A stretch of DNA of 64,000 bases from NCBI RefSeq assembly GCF_039555325.1, contig NZ_CP154608.1, forward strand, positions 1,178,001 through 1,242,000, written 5' to 3'. Positions 1 to 8,700 of the stretch are shown here, in pieces. Source of the stretch: Sphingomicrobium sp. XHP0239. GTDB lineage: Bacteria; Pseudomonadota; Alphaproteobacteria; Sphingomonadales; Sphingomonadaceae. A model generated the notes under the pieces. That model made no database searches and was not told the DNA's origin. It saw only the letters and a list, made by a program, of their open reading frames with translations. Numbering within the stretch: position 1 is the stretch's first letter; the number at the start of each line of letters is the position of its first letter. A program made the position numbers and the translations under genes.

Positions 1-2524
1 CAAGACCGATGGCACGGAAGGCATTAAGGCCCTTCGTTACGACCACCACATCTCCAATCGAAAGCTGGTTACGGAAACGGTCCGGCGACTTCACCACCCC
101 GTGCCGGACGGAGATATCTTCATCGGGCGCACCGGCTCGCGCGACTTCGAGAATAGCCTCTTGATCGTCGAACCGAGGGTCGCTCCAGTCGGCATTTCCA
201 AAGCCCAATAGGAGCACGGACTGCTCTAGCGCTTCTTCGAACACCCACTCGCTGTGCGGATCGTTGGATTGCCCGAGCGACATTTTGAAGACCTGTCGGC
301 CATCAAGCGTGAGGCGATCCCCGCTCCGCTTGACCCGCCGCGCGGCGCGTTCTGCAATGCGATGGAAGACTCCACTCTCGGCCTTGAGGCGAAAGCCCTG
401 CGATGCCCCATCGTCGCCCTCGGCGATGTCGGGTCGCAACCCTTCAATGAAATCCTCGTATCCGAACGACTGGTGAAAGGTCACAAAGTCGATCTGGCGG
501 CTGTCGATGAGTTCGCGATATCGCGTCATCAGCGCGGAGCGCCGCTCTTCCTGCGTGTCTCCCGAAGGCACGTCCCCGTCGCAAAGGCGGACAGCCTCCG
601 CCGCGGTCCGATAGGTTTTCCCGGTGCCCGGCGGGCCGTAGAGAATGAGGTTTGTCGGCTTCATCGTGATGTCTTTCTCGTGCGTGCTCGGGAACAGGCG
701 GTCGCGCCAATAGGGTTGGGCGAGGAACCATTCGATGTCCTGCTCCTCACCTTCCAGAAGGAAACGGCGCAGGCGATCGGCAGTCTCGTTCTCGCCGGGG
801 TCGGACAGCCGCCAAACCGTGCCGTTGTTGGTGTAGAGGTACCACGTGCGGGCCTCCGCCCACTCCTCCCAATCCACCCCGACCCGAACACCATCTTCGC
901 TAACCTCCGTGATGGTCCCCAACGCCGTGAACCGCATCCCACTCACGCGACCGCCATTGGCGTCAAACGGGAGATCGTCGGACTGGTGAAAATAGTGACG
1001 CATCGCGATGTGGTCGCCGACCTGCATCGCCCGCATGCGGTCGTTATAAGCGCTGCCGCTATCGTTCAGCAGGCTCCATTCTTCGCGCTGGACGAAGCGC
1101 GTCGTCCCGTCTTCTTCGCCCGAACGCGCCGTCACGATCCACAGCGGCGTGTCGTCGAGAACGCCCGGCTCGCCGAGCCGCGTGCTGCATGCCACCCAAA
1201 TGAAACCCTGGACGTCCCACAGATCGCGCGGCTGCCAGCCCCACTCGTCTCGCATGATGACGAAGAGCTCTTCGGCTTTTGCGGTCGCGCGGGCAAGTTC
1301 ATCTGCAGTGAGCGGCGACCAACCAAACAGCCGCTCGTCTTCGAGCGCGAGAAAAAGATTGGTGAACCGGTCGGTGCGAAGACCGATCGCCCGCGCAGGA
1401 TGCGTGAGCGCGGCAACCAGCGTCGGGATGGTCCGGCTGTCGCTGTACGGATTGCTTTTCGCGCTGGCGAATGCGGGCTCCCAGGTTCGCTCGACGAACT
1501 CGATCACCGCCGCCTGAGGGTCCTCGCTCAGCGCGATATCGGCAGCCGCTTCTTCGAGCAGCCCCGGATGATCGCGACGACGATCCCTCAGACCATTTGC
1601 CATTCGCCAGCCGAGCAGATTGCTTTCCAGCCCGCCGTCGCCTGCGATCAAATCGAGCAGGCGCCCGCCAAGCGCGCGCCTGTCATTCGACAGGGTCTTC
1701 ACCGCCTCGGCCGCGGCGTCGATCAGCTTGCGCTTGTAAGCGTCCTCTTCCTTGGCGAATTGTTGCGAACCGGGAAAGCCGCCGGAGCCTTCAAAGTCAG
1801 GAAACTTCTTAAGAAAGCGCCGCTTCAATCGAATTAAAGCGTCGTCCTTACCGGCGGCGGCAGGCCATAATCCTTCACGAGTTGGATTGTTCGGCAGCCA
1901 AGCTTCGATTGCGTCCCGCCTTGCTTCCAACATAGCCTCAAAGGCTTCAGCATCTTCCCTAGTGGCACGAAAAAGGCCGTCTAAACCGAGGCTATCTGCC
2001 TGATGGTTAAATTCAATCGTCGGTTTGGAAGCGTGAAGAGCCCCCACTGTTCCGCGAGCGATCACCCCATTTTCTGAAAAGCGCCCCAGTCGTATTTGGG
2101 GGATGTTCGTTCGGTACCAGTCAAGACCTACGGAATGCGCTGCCCTCGCCATCCGACAAAAGTTCTTCGTTGTGTCTTCGTCCCACTTTTTGCGCCGGGC
2201 GTGAAAATAATCGCAGCTATCGAAGCGGGCCAATAGCTGTTCATCTGATAACTGCGAGTTCGATGTATCGTTGACGAATGCCCTGTAATATCGAAGCGAC
2301 TGCCTCAGATGGTTACGCTCGCCTTCGTTACCCAATTCGGCAGGAAGCGATGCTGGATCGGCTAACCTTTGTGCCACCTCATCGATACGGCTGTCGGTGA
2401 TTAGCTCATCCAAATCGCCAAAATGGCGATCAATTTTGCGCAGTTTGCTCAACTGTGTGGATATCGTGCTGTCCTGCAAACGCCGAACATTCTTCATCCA
2501 AACTCGAAATTCTTCTTCCCTCAT
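1..2524 (-). CDS. McrB-like AAA+ ATPase with PUA/EVE-like modules (C-terminal part off window)
   Basis: The frame is open from ATG at 2524 to the left edge, giving at least 841 residues. The start overlaps the stop of the upstream nuclease-helicase (ATGA), so the two are co-translated. Residues 1 to about 450 are unrecognised. Residues about 460-600 look like a PUA/EVE-type modified-base reader, as found in front of many McrB proteins. A P-loop (GPPGTGKT, residues 630-637) is followed by the McrB signature FVTFHQSFGYEDFIEGLRP. After it, a second PUA-like insert (MSLGQSNDPHSEWV to IGDVVVVTKGL) interrupts the AAA+ domain, again as in known McrB homologues. McrB proteins are nucleotide-driven translocases that work with McrC to cut modified DNA; mcrC would be expected further left. 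Family assignment is firm, target unknown. Confidence 0.85.
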   Translation of the reverse strand, partial: MREEEFRVWMKNVRRLQDSTISTQLSKLRKIDRHFGDLDELITDSRIDEVAQRLADPASLPAELGNEGERNHLRQSLRYYRAFVNDTSNSQLSDEQLLARFDSCDYFHARRKKWDEDTTKNFCRMARAAHSVGLDWYRTNIPQIRLGRFSENGVIARGTVGALHASKPTIEFNHQADSLGLDGLFRATREDAEAFEAMLEARRDAIEAWLPNNPTREGLWPAAAGKDDALIRLKRRFLKKFPDFEGSGGFPGSQQFAKEEDAYKRKLIDAAAEAVKTLSNDRRALGGRLLDLIAGDGGLESNLLGWRMANGLRDRRRDHPGLLEEAAADIALSEDPQAAVIEFVERTWEPAFASAKSNPYSDSRTIPTLVAALTHPARAIGLRTDRFTNLFLALEDERLFGWSPLTADELARATAKAEELFVIMRDEWGWQPRDLWDVQGFIWVACSTRLGEPGVLDDTPLWIVTARSGEEDGTTRFVQREEWSLLNDSGSAYNDRMRAMQVGDHIAMRHYFHQSDDLPFDANGGRVSGMRFTALGTITEVSEDGVRVGVDWEEWAEARTWYLYTNNGTVWRLSDPGENETADRLRRFLLEGEEQDIEWFLAQPYWRDRLFPSTHEKDITMKPTNLILYGPPGTGKTYRTAAEAVRLCDGDVPSGDTQEERRSALMTRYRELIDSRQIDFVTFHQSFGYEDFIEGLRPDIAEGDDGASQGFRLKAESGVFHRIAERAARRVKRSGDRLTLDGRQVFKMSLGQSNDPHSEWVFEEALEQSVLLLGFGNADWSDPRFDDQEAILEVARAGAPDEDISVRHGVVKSPDRFRNQLSIGDVVVVTKGLNAFRAIGL

Positions 2525-5500
2525 CGGGTCCCCTCTCCGACCGCCCATGCGAGCGTATTCAGTAATTGCAGTTCTTCCACGCTGTCGGCGTTGAGATCGA
2601 CGAGGCGCGGATTCATCACGAATATCGACAGGATCCGTCCCCGGCTCACCGCAACATTCAACCGGTTCTTCGAATAGAAGAAATCGGTGTGGCGCGGCAG
2701 ATCGTCGGGGCTCGATGTCGTCATCGAGACGATTACGACCTCGGCCTCCTGACCCTGGAACTTGTCGACCGTTCCGACGCGTGTGCCATGAGGAAGGCGC
2801 GCCTTCAGATGGTTCACCTGCGCGTTAAAGGGCGCGACGACGAGAATATCCTGCAACCCGATCTCGCCCACCGTGCCGTCGCGGCCCGTGAAGTGCGTGC
2901 CGATCAGCTCGTCGATCAGCCCGGCGATGCGCTCGGCTTCCTCGGCGCTGACCTGGCTGCACCCCTCGTGATCCATCGCCGAGATGCTGAGGCCATGCGG
3001 CTTGAGCGCATCGTCCTGCCAGTCCTCGACATGCAGCCGCCGGTTCGCGCAATCGGGATGCGCTTTCAGTCGGCCCTCGTAAACCGCATCGGAAATAAAG
3101 CGGCAAAGGTCGGGATGCATTCTCCAGCTCGTGTCCAGCAGGATGCCGCGATCGGACGCGACGGTCGCTGCGCCCTCGAGATAATAATCGAGAGCGGAAA
3201 GCCCACTTTCGCCGGGATGCGCGCCCTGGACAGGCTGGGGTAGCTGCATCTGATCGCCGACCAACACGAGATTTCGCGTCGATCCCGCCATCGCGACCAT
3301 GTTGCCGAGCGAGACCTGCCCCGCCTCGTCGATGAAGAGGTAGTCGAGCTTCCCCTCCATTTCTTCCCGCGCGAACAGGAACGCCGTGCCGCCGATGAGG
3401 GCGTAACTCCCCTCTTCGATGTCCTTGTTCTGGTCGGTCCAGCCGATGTTCTCGCCATCGAAGCGCGACTCTTCGTTCTGCGCGCTCGCCTTCTTGATAC
3501 CGTCGAAGAACACCCCGCGTTCGGCGGCGACGTCCTCGACTTTCTGAAGCAGGTTGTCGATCGCCTTGTGGCTGTTCGAAGTGATGCCGATCCGCTTGCC
3601 GTCCTCGATCAGCGAGACGATGACATGGGCGCTGGTAAAGGTCTTCCCCGTTCCCGGCGGGCCCTGAATGAGCAGAAGGCTATCATCGAGATTGCGCGCG
3701 TTGCGCGTTGTCGCATCGACAAGGCTTTCCTCGTCGCGAACGAGGGCTCCCTCTGTAGCGACCTCAAAGCGCGGCTTATTCCGTCGAAGCAAATCCATCA
3801 GCGCCGCAGAGCCGCCACCAGCCGCAAGCGCCTCGGCATTCCGCAGCACGCCCATCGCGAGTACCTTGTCGGGGATCGGCCAGCCCGCGATTATCGCACC
3901 ATCTTCGGGGAAATCGCCGGCGGCAACGCCGCGCTTCACCTCGACCCAGCCATTTTCTATATCGAGATCGAAGATGGTCCCCAACGTCTCCATCGAAGGC
4001 GCGTGCAGGACACCATCGCCGGGACGCAGTTTCGTGTCCTGTTTGGGAGACACCGAATAGCGCGCCACATATGAGCGCTTTTCGGTGCGGATCCAGTCGC
4101 CACCAAAGGGCTGCAATCCTCCGATGCATTCAAGATCGTCGAGCCATTCGTTTTCGCTTGCGTCGCACCGATCAAAGACCGCCCACAGCGCCGGCTTCTT
4201 CGCGCGATGGTGGAAGTCGACCAGATGCGCGAGGGTCTCCCCGACGCCGCCCGCCAGTCGCTCGGATGTGCGCAGGCGCTCGCGGAGACGCTCCTTGCGC
4301 AATTCCAGTTCGTTTCGCTCCTCGACCTTGGCGAGATCGACTTCGCCGCGCCCTTCCTTGACCCACCAGTCGAGATCGTCACGTCGCTGGTTGAGCAACC
4401 AGTCGCGCAGCCCCTCGGTGTTGACGCAATCGACGCGGTTGTAGTCGAGAATGTTCTCGAGGATGGCGTCGCCTGCGGCCGTGCCCTGCGCCTCCTTCCA
4501 TCGGTGATAATAGACGATGGAAGCGCCCGCGGTGGCGACGTCTTCTTCGCGTGCCGGCGCAAAGAACTTCTCGAGCGACTTGAGGCTCATGTCGCGCTTC
4601 GAGGTCCGGATAGCATGCCGCGCGATGGCGTAGAGATCGACGAACTTTTCCGCGCGCAGAAGATCGTCGACCTCCTGTTCGCGCGAGGCGAACGCCGTTG
4701 CGAGACGCCGAAGTGCTGTGATCTCGTAGTGCGCGTAGTGATAGACGTGCGCTGCGGGATGATCGCGAAGATGCGCCACGAAGAAATCGACGACCTTCTC
4801 GAAGGCAGCGCGCTCTGCCTCGCGGTCGTGCGCCCAGTGATGAATGAATTTCGCCCTCCCCTGCTCGTCGCGCAGGTGGATGCCCCAAAGATACTCAAGG
4901 CCGCCGGGGTGATGCGGATCGCCCTCAAGGTCGAAGAAAAGGTCCGCCGGATCCGGCTTGGGGAAGCGCAGGAAGCCGCGGTCCTCGGCTTCGGGTAGTG
5001 CCTCGACAATCGCCGTACCGTTTCGAGCTTCTTCGAGCTGCAACTGTGCCTGCCGCAGCAGCTTTGCAAACATTGCATCCGCCAGCTTGGGAATGCGGCG
5101 CGAGGGATCGGCCTCGGCCAGCGCCGTCAGGGTGTCGATCCCGGCATCACGCAGCTTCTTGATCTGCGGCCGGCTCATGCCCGCGACACGCGACAGGTGG
5201 TCCGCCTCCTCCCATCCTTGCGCGCAATAATCACGCCATCCGCACAGGCCGCACGCCGAGCAGGGCTCTCCGGCTTCAAGCGATGGTGACCGATCGAGGC
5301 TGTCAACGAAAGCGAGATAGCGCTGCTGCGCTGCTTTTACGCTGTGGTGGAAGTCCGCCGCCGCGAAGGAACGCCGACTATTGTCGCCGAGGACGACATG
5401 GAGCCGCTTCGGCGCGCAACCTTGCGCGTCTTCGACCATTTGCGCGTAGAGCGAGAGCTGGATGAGATGTTTTGCGCGCGGCTCGCGGGCGAGTTTGGTG

Positions 5501-5901
5501 TCGACAGGCTCGTAGCTCCAGCTTCCGAAATCCGAAGGGGTGTCGACCCGCTCGAGAAAATCGATGTGGCCGATCCAATTATCGTGACGAAGAGTCGCCT
5601 GGAAGATGACATCGATGCCCTCCCGCATCGCGTCGATAGTCGCAGCGATCCGGTCGTCGAGCGAGCCCCTTTCGGGGATTTCCGAGACGTTGCCGTTCGA
5701 GCGGCATTGCTTGAGGTAGGCAGCCTCATGATCAAGGCCGGCCTGCGCAAGCAACTCCATTTCCTCGTCGTCCGAAACCGGATCGGGCAAGACGGCTGGG
5801 TCAAGCCTCTTCGCCATCGTGAGCGCGATGGATCGCGGGCAGCCGAGATAGGCGTTCAGATCGCTCGCCGAATGAATGATGTGGTCGTCAAAGATACGCA
5901 T
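2521..5901 (-). CDS. TM0106-like RecB nuclease / RNase H-like / superfamily 1 helicase fusion
   Basis: A protein of about 1126 residues from ATG at 5901; a TTG three codons earlier is an alternative start. The N-terminal third is a Cas4/Dna2-type PD-(D/E)XK nuclease: GHIDFL, then EPVDTK, then QLSLYA, with one early cysteine (YLGC) and a cluster CSACGLCGWRDYC that would hold an iron-sulfur centre. A middle RNase H-like domain starts at LFFDLEGDP. The C-terminal half is an AAA_11/AAA_12 helicase: Walker A GPPGTGKT (about 747), Walker B FIDEAGQ, then VDKFQGQEAEVVIVS and RLNVAVSRGR. This order matches the TM0106 family. The gene overlaps the downstream McrB gene by four bases and diverges from the WYL regulator, so it is probably the DNA-processing part of a defence operon. 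Confidence 0.88.
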   Translation of the reverse strand: MRIFDDHIIHSASDLNAYLGCPRSIALTMAKRLDPAVLPDPVSDDEEMELLAQAGLDHEAAYLKQCRSNGNVSEIPERGSLDDRIAATIDAMREGIDVIFQATLRHDNWIGHIDFLERVDTPSDFGSWSYEPVDTKLAREPRAKHLIQLSLYAQMVEDAQGCAPKRLHVVLGDNSRRSFAAADFHHSVKAAQQRYLAFVDSLDRSPSLEAGEPCSACGLCGWRDYCAQGWEEADHLSRVAGMSRPQIKKLRDAGIDTLTALAEADPSRRIPKLADAMFAKLLRQAQLQLEEARNGTAIVEALPEAEDRGFLRFPKPDPADLFFDLEGDPHHPGGLEYLWGIHLRDEQGRAKFIHHWAHDREAERAAFEKVVDFFVAHLRDHPAAHVYHYAHYEITALRRLATAFASREQEVDDLLRAEKFVDLYAIARHAIRTSKRDMSLKSLEKFFAPAREEDVATAGASIVYYHRWKEAQGTAAGDAILENILDYNRVDCVNTEGLRDWLLNQRRDDLDWWVKEGRGEVDLAKVEERNELELRKERLRERLRTSERLAGGVGETLAHLVDFHHRAKKPALWAVFDRCDASENEWLDDLECIGGLQPFGGDWIRTEKRSYVARYSVSPKQDTKLRPGDGVLHAPSMETLGTIFDLDIENGWVEVKRGVAAGDFPEDGAIIAGWPIPDKVLAMGVLRNAEALAAGGGSAALMDLLRRNKPRFEVATEGALVRDEESLVDATTRNARNLDDSLLLIQGPPGTGKTFTSAHVIVSLIEDGKRIGITSNSHKAIDNLLQKVEDVAAERGVFFDGIKKASAQNEESRFDGENIGWTDQNKDIEEGSYALIGGTAFLFAREEMEGKLDYLFIDEAGQVSLGNMVAMAGSTRNLVLVGDQMQLPQPVQGAHPGESGLSALDYYLEGAATVASDRGILLDTSWRMHPDLCRFISDAVYEGRLKAHPDCANRRLHVEDWQDDALKPHGLSISAMDHEGCSQVSAEEAERIAGLIDELIGTHFTGRDGTVGEIGLQDILVVAPFNAQVNHLKARLPHGTRVGTVDKFQGQEAEVVIVSMTTSSPDDLPRHTDFFYSKNRLNVAVSRGRILSIFVMNPRLVDLNADSVEELQLLNTLAWAVGEGTR

Positions 5902-5921
5902 GACGTGCAACTACCCCCTCG

Positions 5922-5967
5922 ATGCGACAGAAACGGTCGCATCTTTCGCTTGTCACTATGATAAGCG
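5922..5967. promoter_or_regulatory. Paired palindromes in the divergent helicase/WYL promoter region
   Basis: Two inverted repeats lie between the divergent genes. ATGCGAC (5922-5928) pairs with GTCGCAT (5936-5942) perfectly around a 7-base spacer. CGCTTGTCA (5947-5955) pairs with TGATAAGCG (5959-5967) with one mismatch around 3 bases. The octamer TGCGACAG occurs at 5923-5930 and again at 5968-5975. WYL regulators of phage-defence loci (BrxR and CapW types) are known to bind inverted repeats in their own promoters, so these are good operator candidates. Binding itself is inferred. Confidence 0.5.
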
Positions 5968-6010
5968 TGCGACAGTATCGAGCAAGTTAATCGGGGTTGG
6001 GGGGGCCGAC

Positions 6011-7006
6011 ATGACATCGCCGCGAAAGATGCCATTACGGCGCGCCCTCGACCTCATCCGCGAACTTGGAGCTTCGAGCGAAGGTCTGACGCTCGACGAG
6101 ATGGCCGAGAAACTGGGCCAGACCCGACGCTCGGCCGAACGGACCCGTGATCTCATTGCCGGGGAGTTCGAACTCATCGAAACGCGCGATGGCGAAGGTC
6201 GCAAGCGCTTCCGCATCCCCGACATTCCGCAAGTCTATCTGCGCCCGAGCGCCATCGAGATCGCCGCCTTGGAAGCGGAAGTTGCGGCGCTAAGGCGAAA
6301 GGGTAGCGGTCAGGCAACGGTCCTCGCCCAATTGCTCGGCAAGCTGAACGGTCTCCTCCGCGAGGACGAACGCATCCGCTTGGCCCCCGACCTTGAAGCG
6401 CTGCTCAGCTATCAGCGTTCCTTTGTCGGCCCGGGTCCGGCGCTGCCCGCCACGATCGAGGCTCAGACACAGATTGCCACCGCGATGATGGCAGGTGCCT
6501 GCATCGAATTCACCTACACCAAGCCCGAAGGACAGCCTGCCTGGCGGCGCGTCAGCCCATGCGGCCTTCTGCATGGCCCCACCACCTATCTCGTCGGAAT
6601 GATGGACGACCTCGAACCGCTCCTTTTTCGCGTCGATCGCATGTCGGAGGTTAAGGTCAGCGACCGGATGGCAACGGTGCCCGCCGAATTCGATTTAGAT
6701 GAGTGGCTCGCGCGGGGTTTCGGCATCTGGCGCGGTGACATGCATGACGTGATCCTCCGCGTCCTCCCCCATGCCGCCGACAAAGCACGAGCGTGGCGTT
6801 TCCACCCCAAGCAGCAATGCGAGGAACGAGACGATGGGAGCCTCGTGATAACATTCTCTGCCAGCGGGCTGCGCGAAATGGCCGAGCACCTGTTCACTTG
6901 GGTCGGCGACATCGTGATTGAAGCGCCCGACGCCCTGCGCGACGAGATGAACGAGCGCCTTAGGAATGCTCGGGCGATGGTCGCGCCGAGAACGGCACTT
7001 CTTTGA
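6011..7006 (+). CDS. WYL-domain transcriptional regulator
   Basis: A protein of 331 residues. ATG at 6011 is chosen over an upstream in-frame start at 5876 because the earlier start would overlap the divergent gene and lacks family similarity. Residues about 10-60 form a winged helix-turn-helix (ALDLIRELG ... LTLDEMAEKLGQTRRSAERTRDLI). Residues about 140-230 form the WYL domain, with a short variant of the WYL core (VSPCGLLHGPTTYLVGMMDD), followed by a C-terminal WCX-like extension. Such proteins usually repress defence operons and are released by a nucleic-acid or nucleotide ligand. The head-to-head position with the nuclease-helicase supports local control of that operon. Confidence 0.85.
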   Translation: MTSPRKMPLRRALDLIRELGASSEGLTLDEMAEKLGQTRRSAERTRDLIAGEFELIETRDGEGRKRFRIPDIPQVYLRPSAIEIAALEAEVAALRRKGSGQATVLAQLLGKLNGLLREDERIRLAPDLEALLSYQRSFVGPGPALPATIEAQTQIATAMMAGACIEFTYTKPEGQPAWRRVSPCGLLHGPTTYLVGMMDDLEPLLFRVDRMSEVKVSDRMATVPAEFDLDEWLARGFGIWRGDMHDVILRVLPHAADKARAWRFHPKQQCEERDDGSLVITFSASGLREMAEHLFTWVGDIVIEAPDALRDEMNERLRNARAMVAPRTALL

Positions 7007-7362
7007 GGCCGATCGACAGTTTTGAGGCTGTGACTGCTTCTGGGCCGACTGCGGACTTTCTGCTTTTAGACAGCCTTCTCCAAAAACGGACTAGGCGCCC
7101 ATGGGAAGAAAATTCATCATCGCGGGGAATTGGACAATCGCGTCAGAGAATTTAGGTTTCCTCGAGCGAAATCGGCTCGCTGATTGTTTGGATTTGAGCT
7201 TTTGCCGTTGCTCAGGTGGCCTCGGGTCAGCAAGACCTTGGTGCAGTCGTCTGGCAAGACGTTCCGCTTTGAATGTTGGCCTGAAAAGCGTACCAAAAGT
7301 GGAATATTTACATTTATGGTGTGCACCATGTGGTGTTTGCACACTGCTTTTTGGGGTTCTCT
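7007..7362. other. Intergenic region before the methyltransferase
   Basis: No convincing gene was found in these 356 bases; the short ORFs on either strand have no recognisable family and no good ribosome site. Base composition shifts from GC-rich to AT-rich here. The last 50 bases hold the operator-like element described separately. No clear factor-independent terminator follows the WYL gene. Confidence 0.5.
7317..7344 (+). promoter_or_regulatory. Operator-like element upstream of methyltransferase (TGGTGTGCAC)
   Basis: TGGTGTGCAC at 7317-7326 is identical to a site upstream of the ABC ATPase operon (12424-12433, opposite strand). Here it forms part of an inverted repeat, GTGTGCA (7319-7325) with TGCACAC (7338-7344), spacer 12. 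The repeat lies just before the preferred methyltransferase start at 7363, where a bound protein could block transcription or translation. Function is inferred from position and repetition only. Confidence 0.45.
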
Positions 7363-8700
7363 ATGCCAGCCGCAGTCACTCCCTTGAGTCCACGGTTTCT
7401 ACACCTTGATTCGTTGAAGGCCTCGCCCCGTCCCGTATCGATGAAGGAATGGTTGGCTGATCGCCGGCCAGAATTTCTTTCGACCAATAGTGGTGCCGAT
7501 CCCGTTGCATTTCAGACTTGGCGCAACTTCAAGGAAGCCTTTGCGCCCGAGCTTATTGCGCAAGCATATGAGGAAACGTCATCCTCTTTAGGTCACGAAG
7601 TCACTTCAGCCATTGATCCGTTTGGGGGTTCCGGCACGACCGCTCTCGCTTCGCAATTCCTAGGCGTTCATCCAACAACCATTGAGGTAAATCCTTATCT
7701 TGCGGATCTCATTGAGTCGAAGCTGGTTAGCTACGACACCGAGCGCCTGCTGGCAGATTACCAGCGGGTGTTGCAGAACTTCTCGGATCTAACGGCAAAC
7801 CAGTTTCCGGAGGCGCCAAAGACCTTTGTGGAGCCGGGACACAAGGACCGCTACATCTTCTCGCACAAAGTCGCGTCTAGGCTTGCGGGCCTGTTTGCGG
7901 CTGTCGCCGAGATAAGAGACGTAAGAAATAGGAGACTGATGCGTGTCCTCCTTTCATCGATAGCTGTCGATCTTAGCAATGTGGTCGTGAGCGGGAAGGG
8001 CCGCCGGTATCGCCGAGGCTGGCAGGATCGCACGATATCAACTTCAGATGTGATGGCGGCTTTCGATGACGCTTTTTGCCAAGCCGCTTATGACATTAAA
8101 AGGTTCGAGCGTCGCAAGTGTGTCGATTATCGATTGCTTCGAGGAGATTCCCGAAAACTTATTCCTGCTAATGGCGAGTACGACATGGCCGTATTTTCGC
8201 CGCCCTACCCAAACAGCTTCGACTACACAGACGTATACAACGTAGAGCTTTGGGCAGGTGGCTATTTTACCAGCGCTGAGGCGAATAAGGTACTTCGCCA
8301 CAAGACCCTGCGAAGCCATGTTCAAATCGCAAGGTCGTTCTACGCGAGTGAATTGCCTTCAGAGAAACTCAAAGTGGTCGCGGCGCAGCTGGACGGCGTC
8401 CGAGAAGAACTCTGGAATAAGCGCATCCCCGATATGGTGATCGCATATTTCGCTGACATGCAACGCGTGATGAGCAAGCTCTCATCTTCGCTTGTGCGAG
8501 GAGGGCGGATGTACGCGGTGGTGGGAGATAGCCGCTATCAAGGTATACAGATTCCGGTCGCCGAGATCCTAATCGAGATTGCCTCGCCCTTGGGCTATAA
8601 CCTTGTTGCAAGCGAACCTTTTCGCTCCATGAGGGCATCACCTCAACAGGGCGGTCGAGCAGAGTTAATCGAGTCGTTGATCGTCATGGAAAAACGGTGA
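7363..8700 (+). CDS. DNA methyltransferase, SPPY type (probable N4-cytosine or N6-adenine)
   Basis: A protein of 445 residues from ATG at 7363. A GTG at 7321 is in frame but lies inside the operator-like repeat, and the later ATG has a G-rich stretch upstream. The SAM-binding motif DPFGGSGTT sits at residues 85-93 and the catalytic SPPY at 279-282, followed by NSFDYTDVYNVELW. SPPY is most common in N4-cytosine enzymes. Motif I precedes motif IV by almost 190 residues, an order opposite to the common beta class, so the segment between them may contain the target recognition region. It ends one base before the stop of the convergent nuclease-like gene, suggesting a modification partner for that system. 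Confidence 0.85.
   Translation: MPAAVTPLSPRFLHLDSLKASPRPVSMKEWLADRRPEFLSTNSGADPVAFQTWRNFKEAFAPELIAQAYEETSSSLGHEVTSAIDPFGGSGTTALASQFLGVHPTTIEVNPYLADLIESKLVSYDTERLLADYQRVLQNFSDLTANQFPEAPKTFVEPGHKDRYIFSHKVASRLAGLFAAVAEIRDVRNRRLMRVLLSSIAVDLSNVVVSGKGRRYRRGWQDRTISTSDVMAAFDDAFCQAAYDIKRFERRKCVDYRLLRGDSRKLIPANGEYDMAVFSPPYPNSFDYTDVYNVELWAGGYFTSAEANKVLRHKTLRSHVQIARSFYASELPSEKLKVVAAQLDGVREELWNKRIPDMVIAYFADMQRVMSKLSSSLVRGGRMYAVVGDSRYQGIQIPVAEILIEIASPLGYNLVASEPFRSMRASPQQGGRAELIESLIVMEKR

Noticed and set aside
254..1837. Long rightward ORF of 527 codons
   Set aside because: It is the antisense of the McrB-like gene. The minus strand here encodes the P-loop and the McrB signature, while the plus translation has no family features.
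3220..3245. Internal copy of the tRNA-Gln end as second attachment site
   Set aside because: Only a short GGCTGGGG-like match lies inside the helicase gene; it is too short and wrongly placed to be an attachment repeat.
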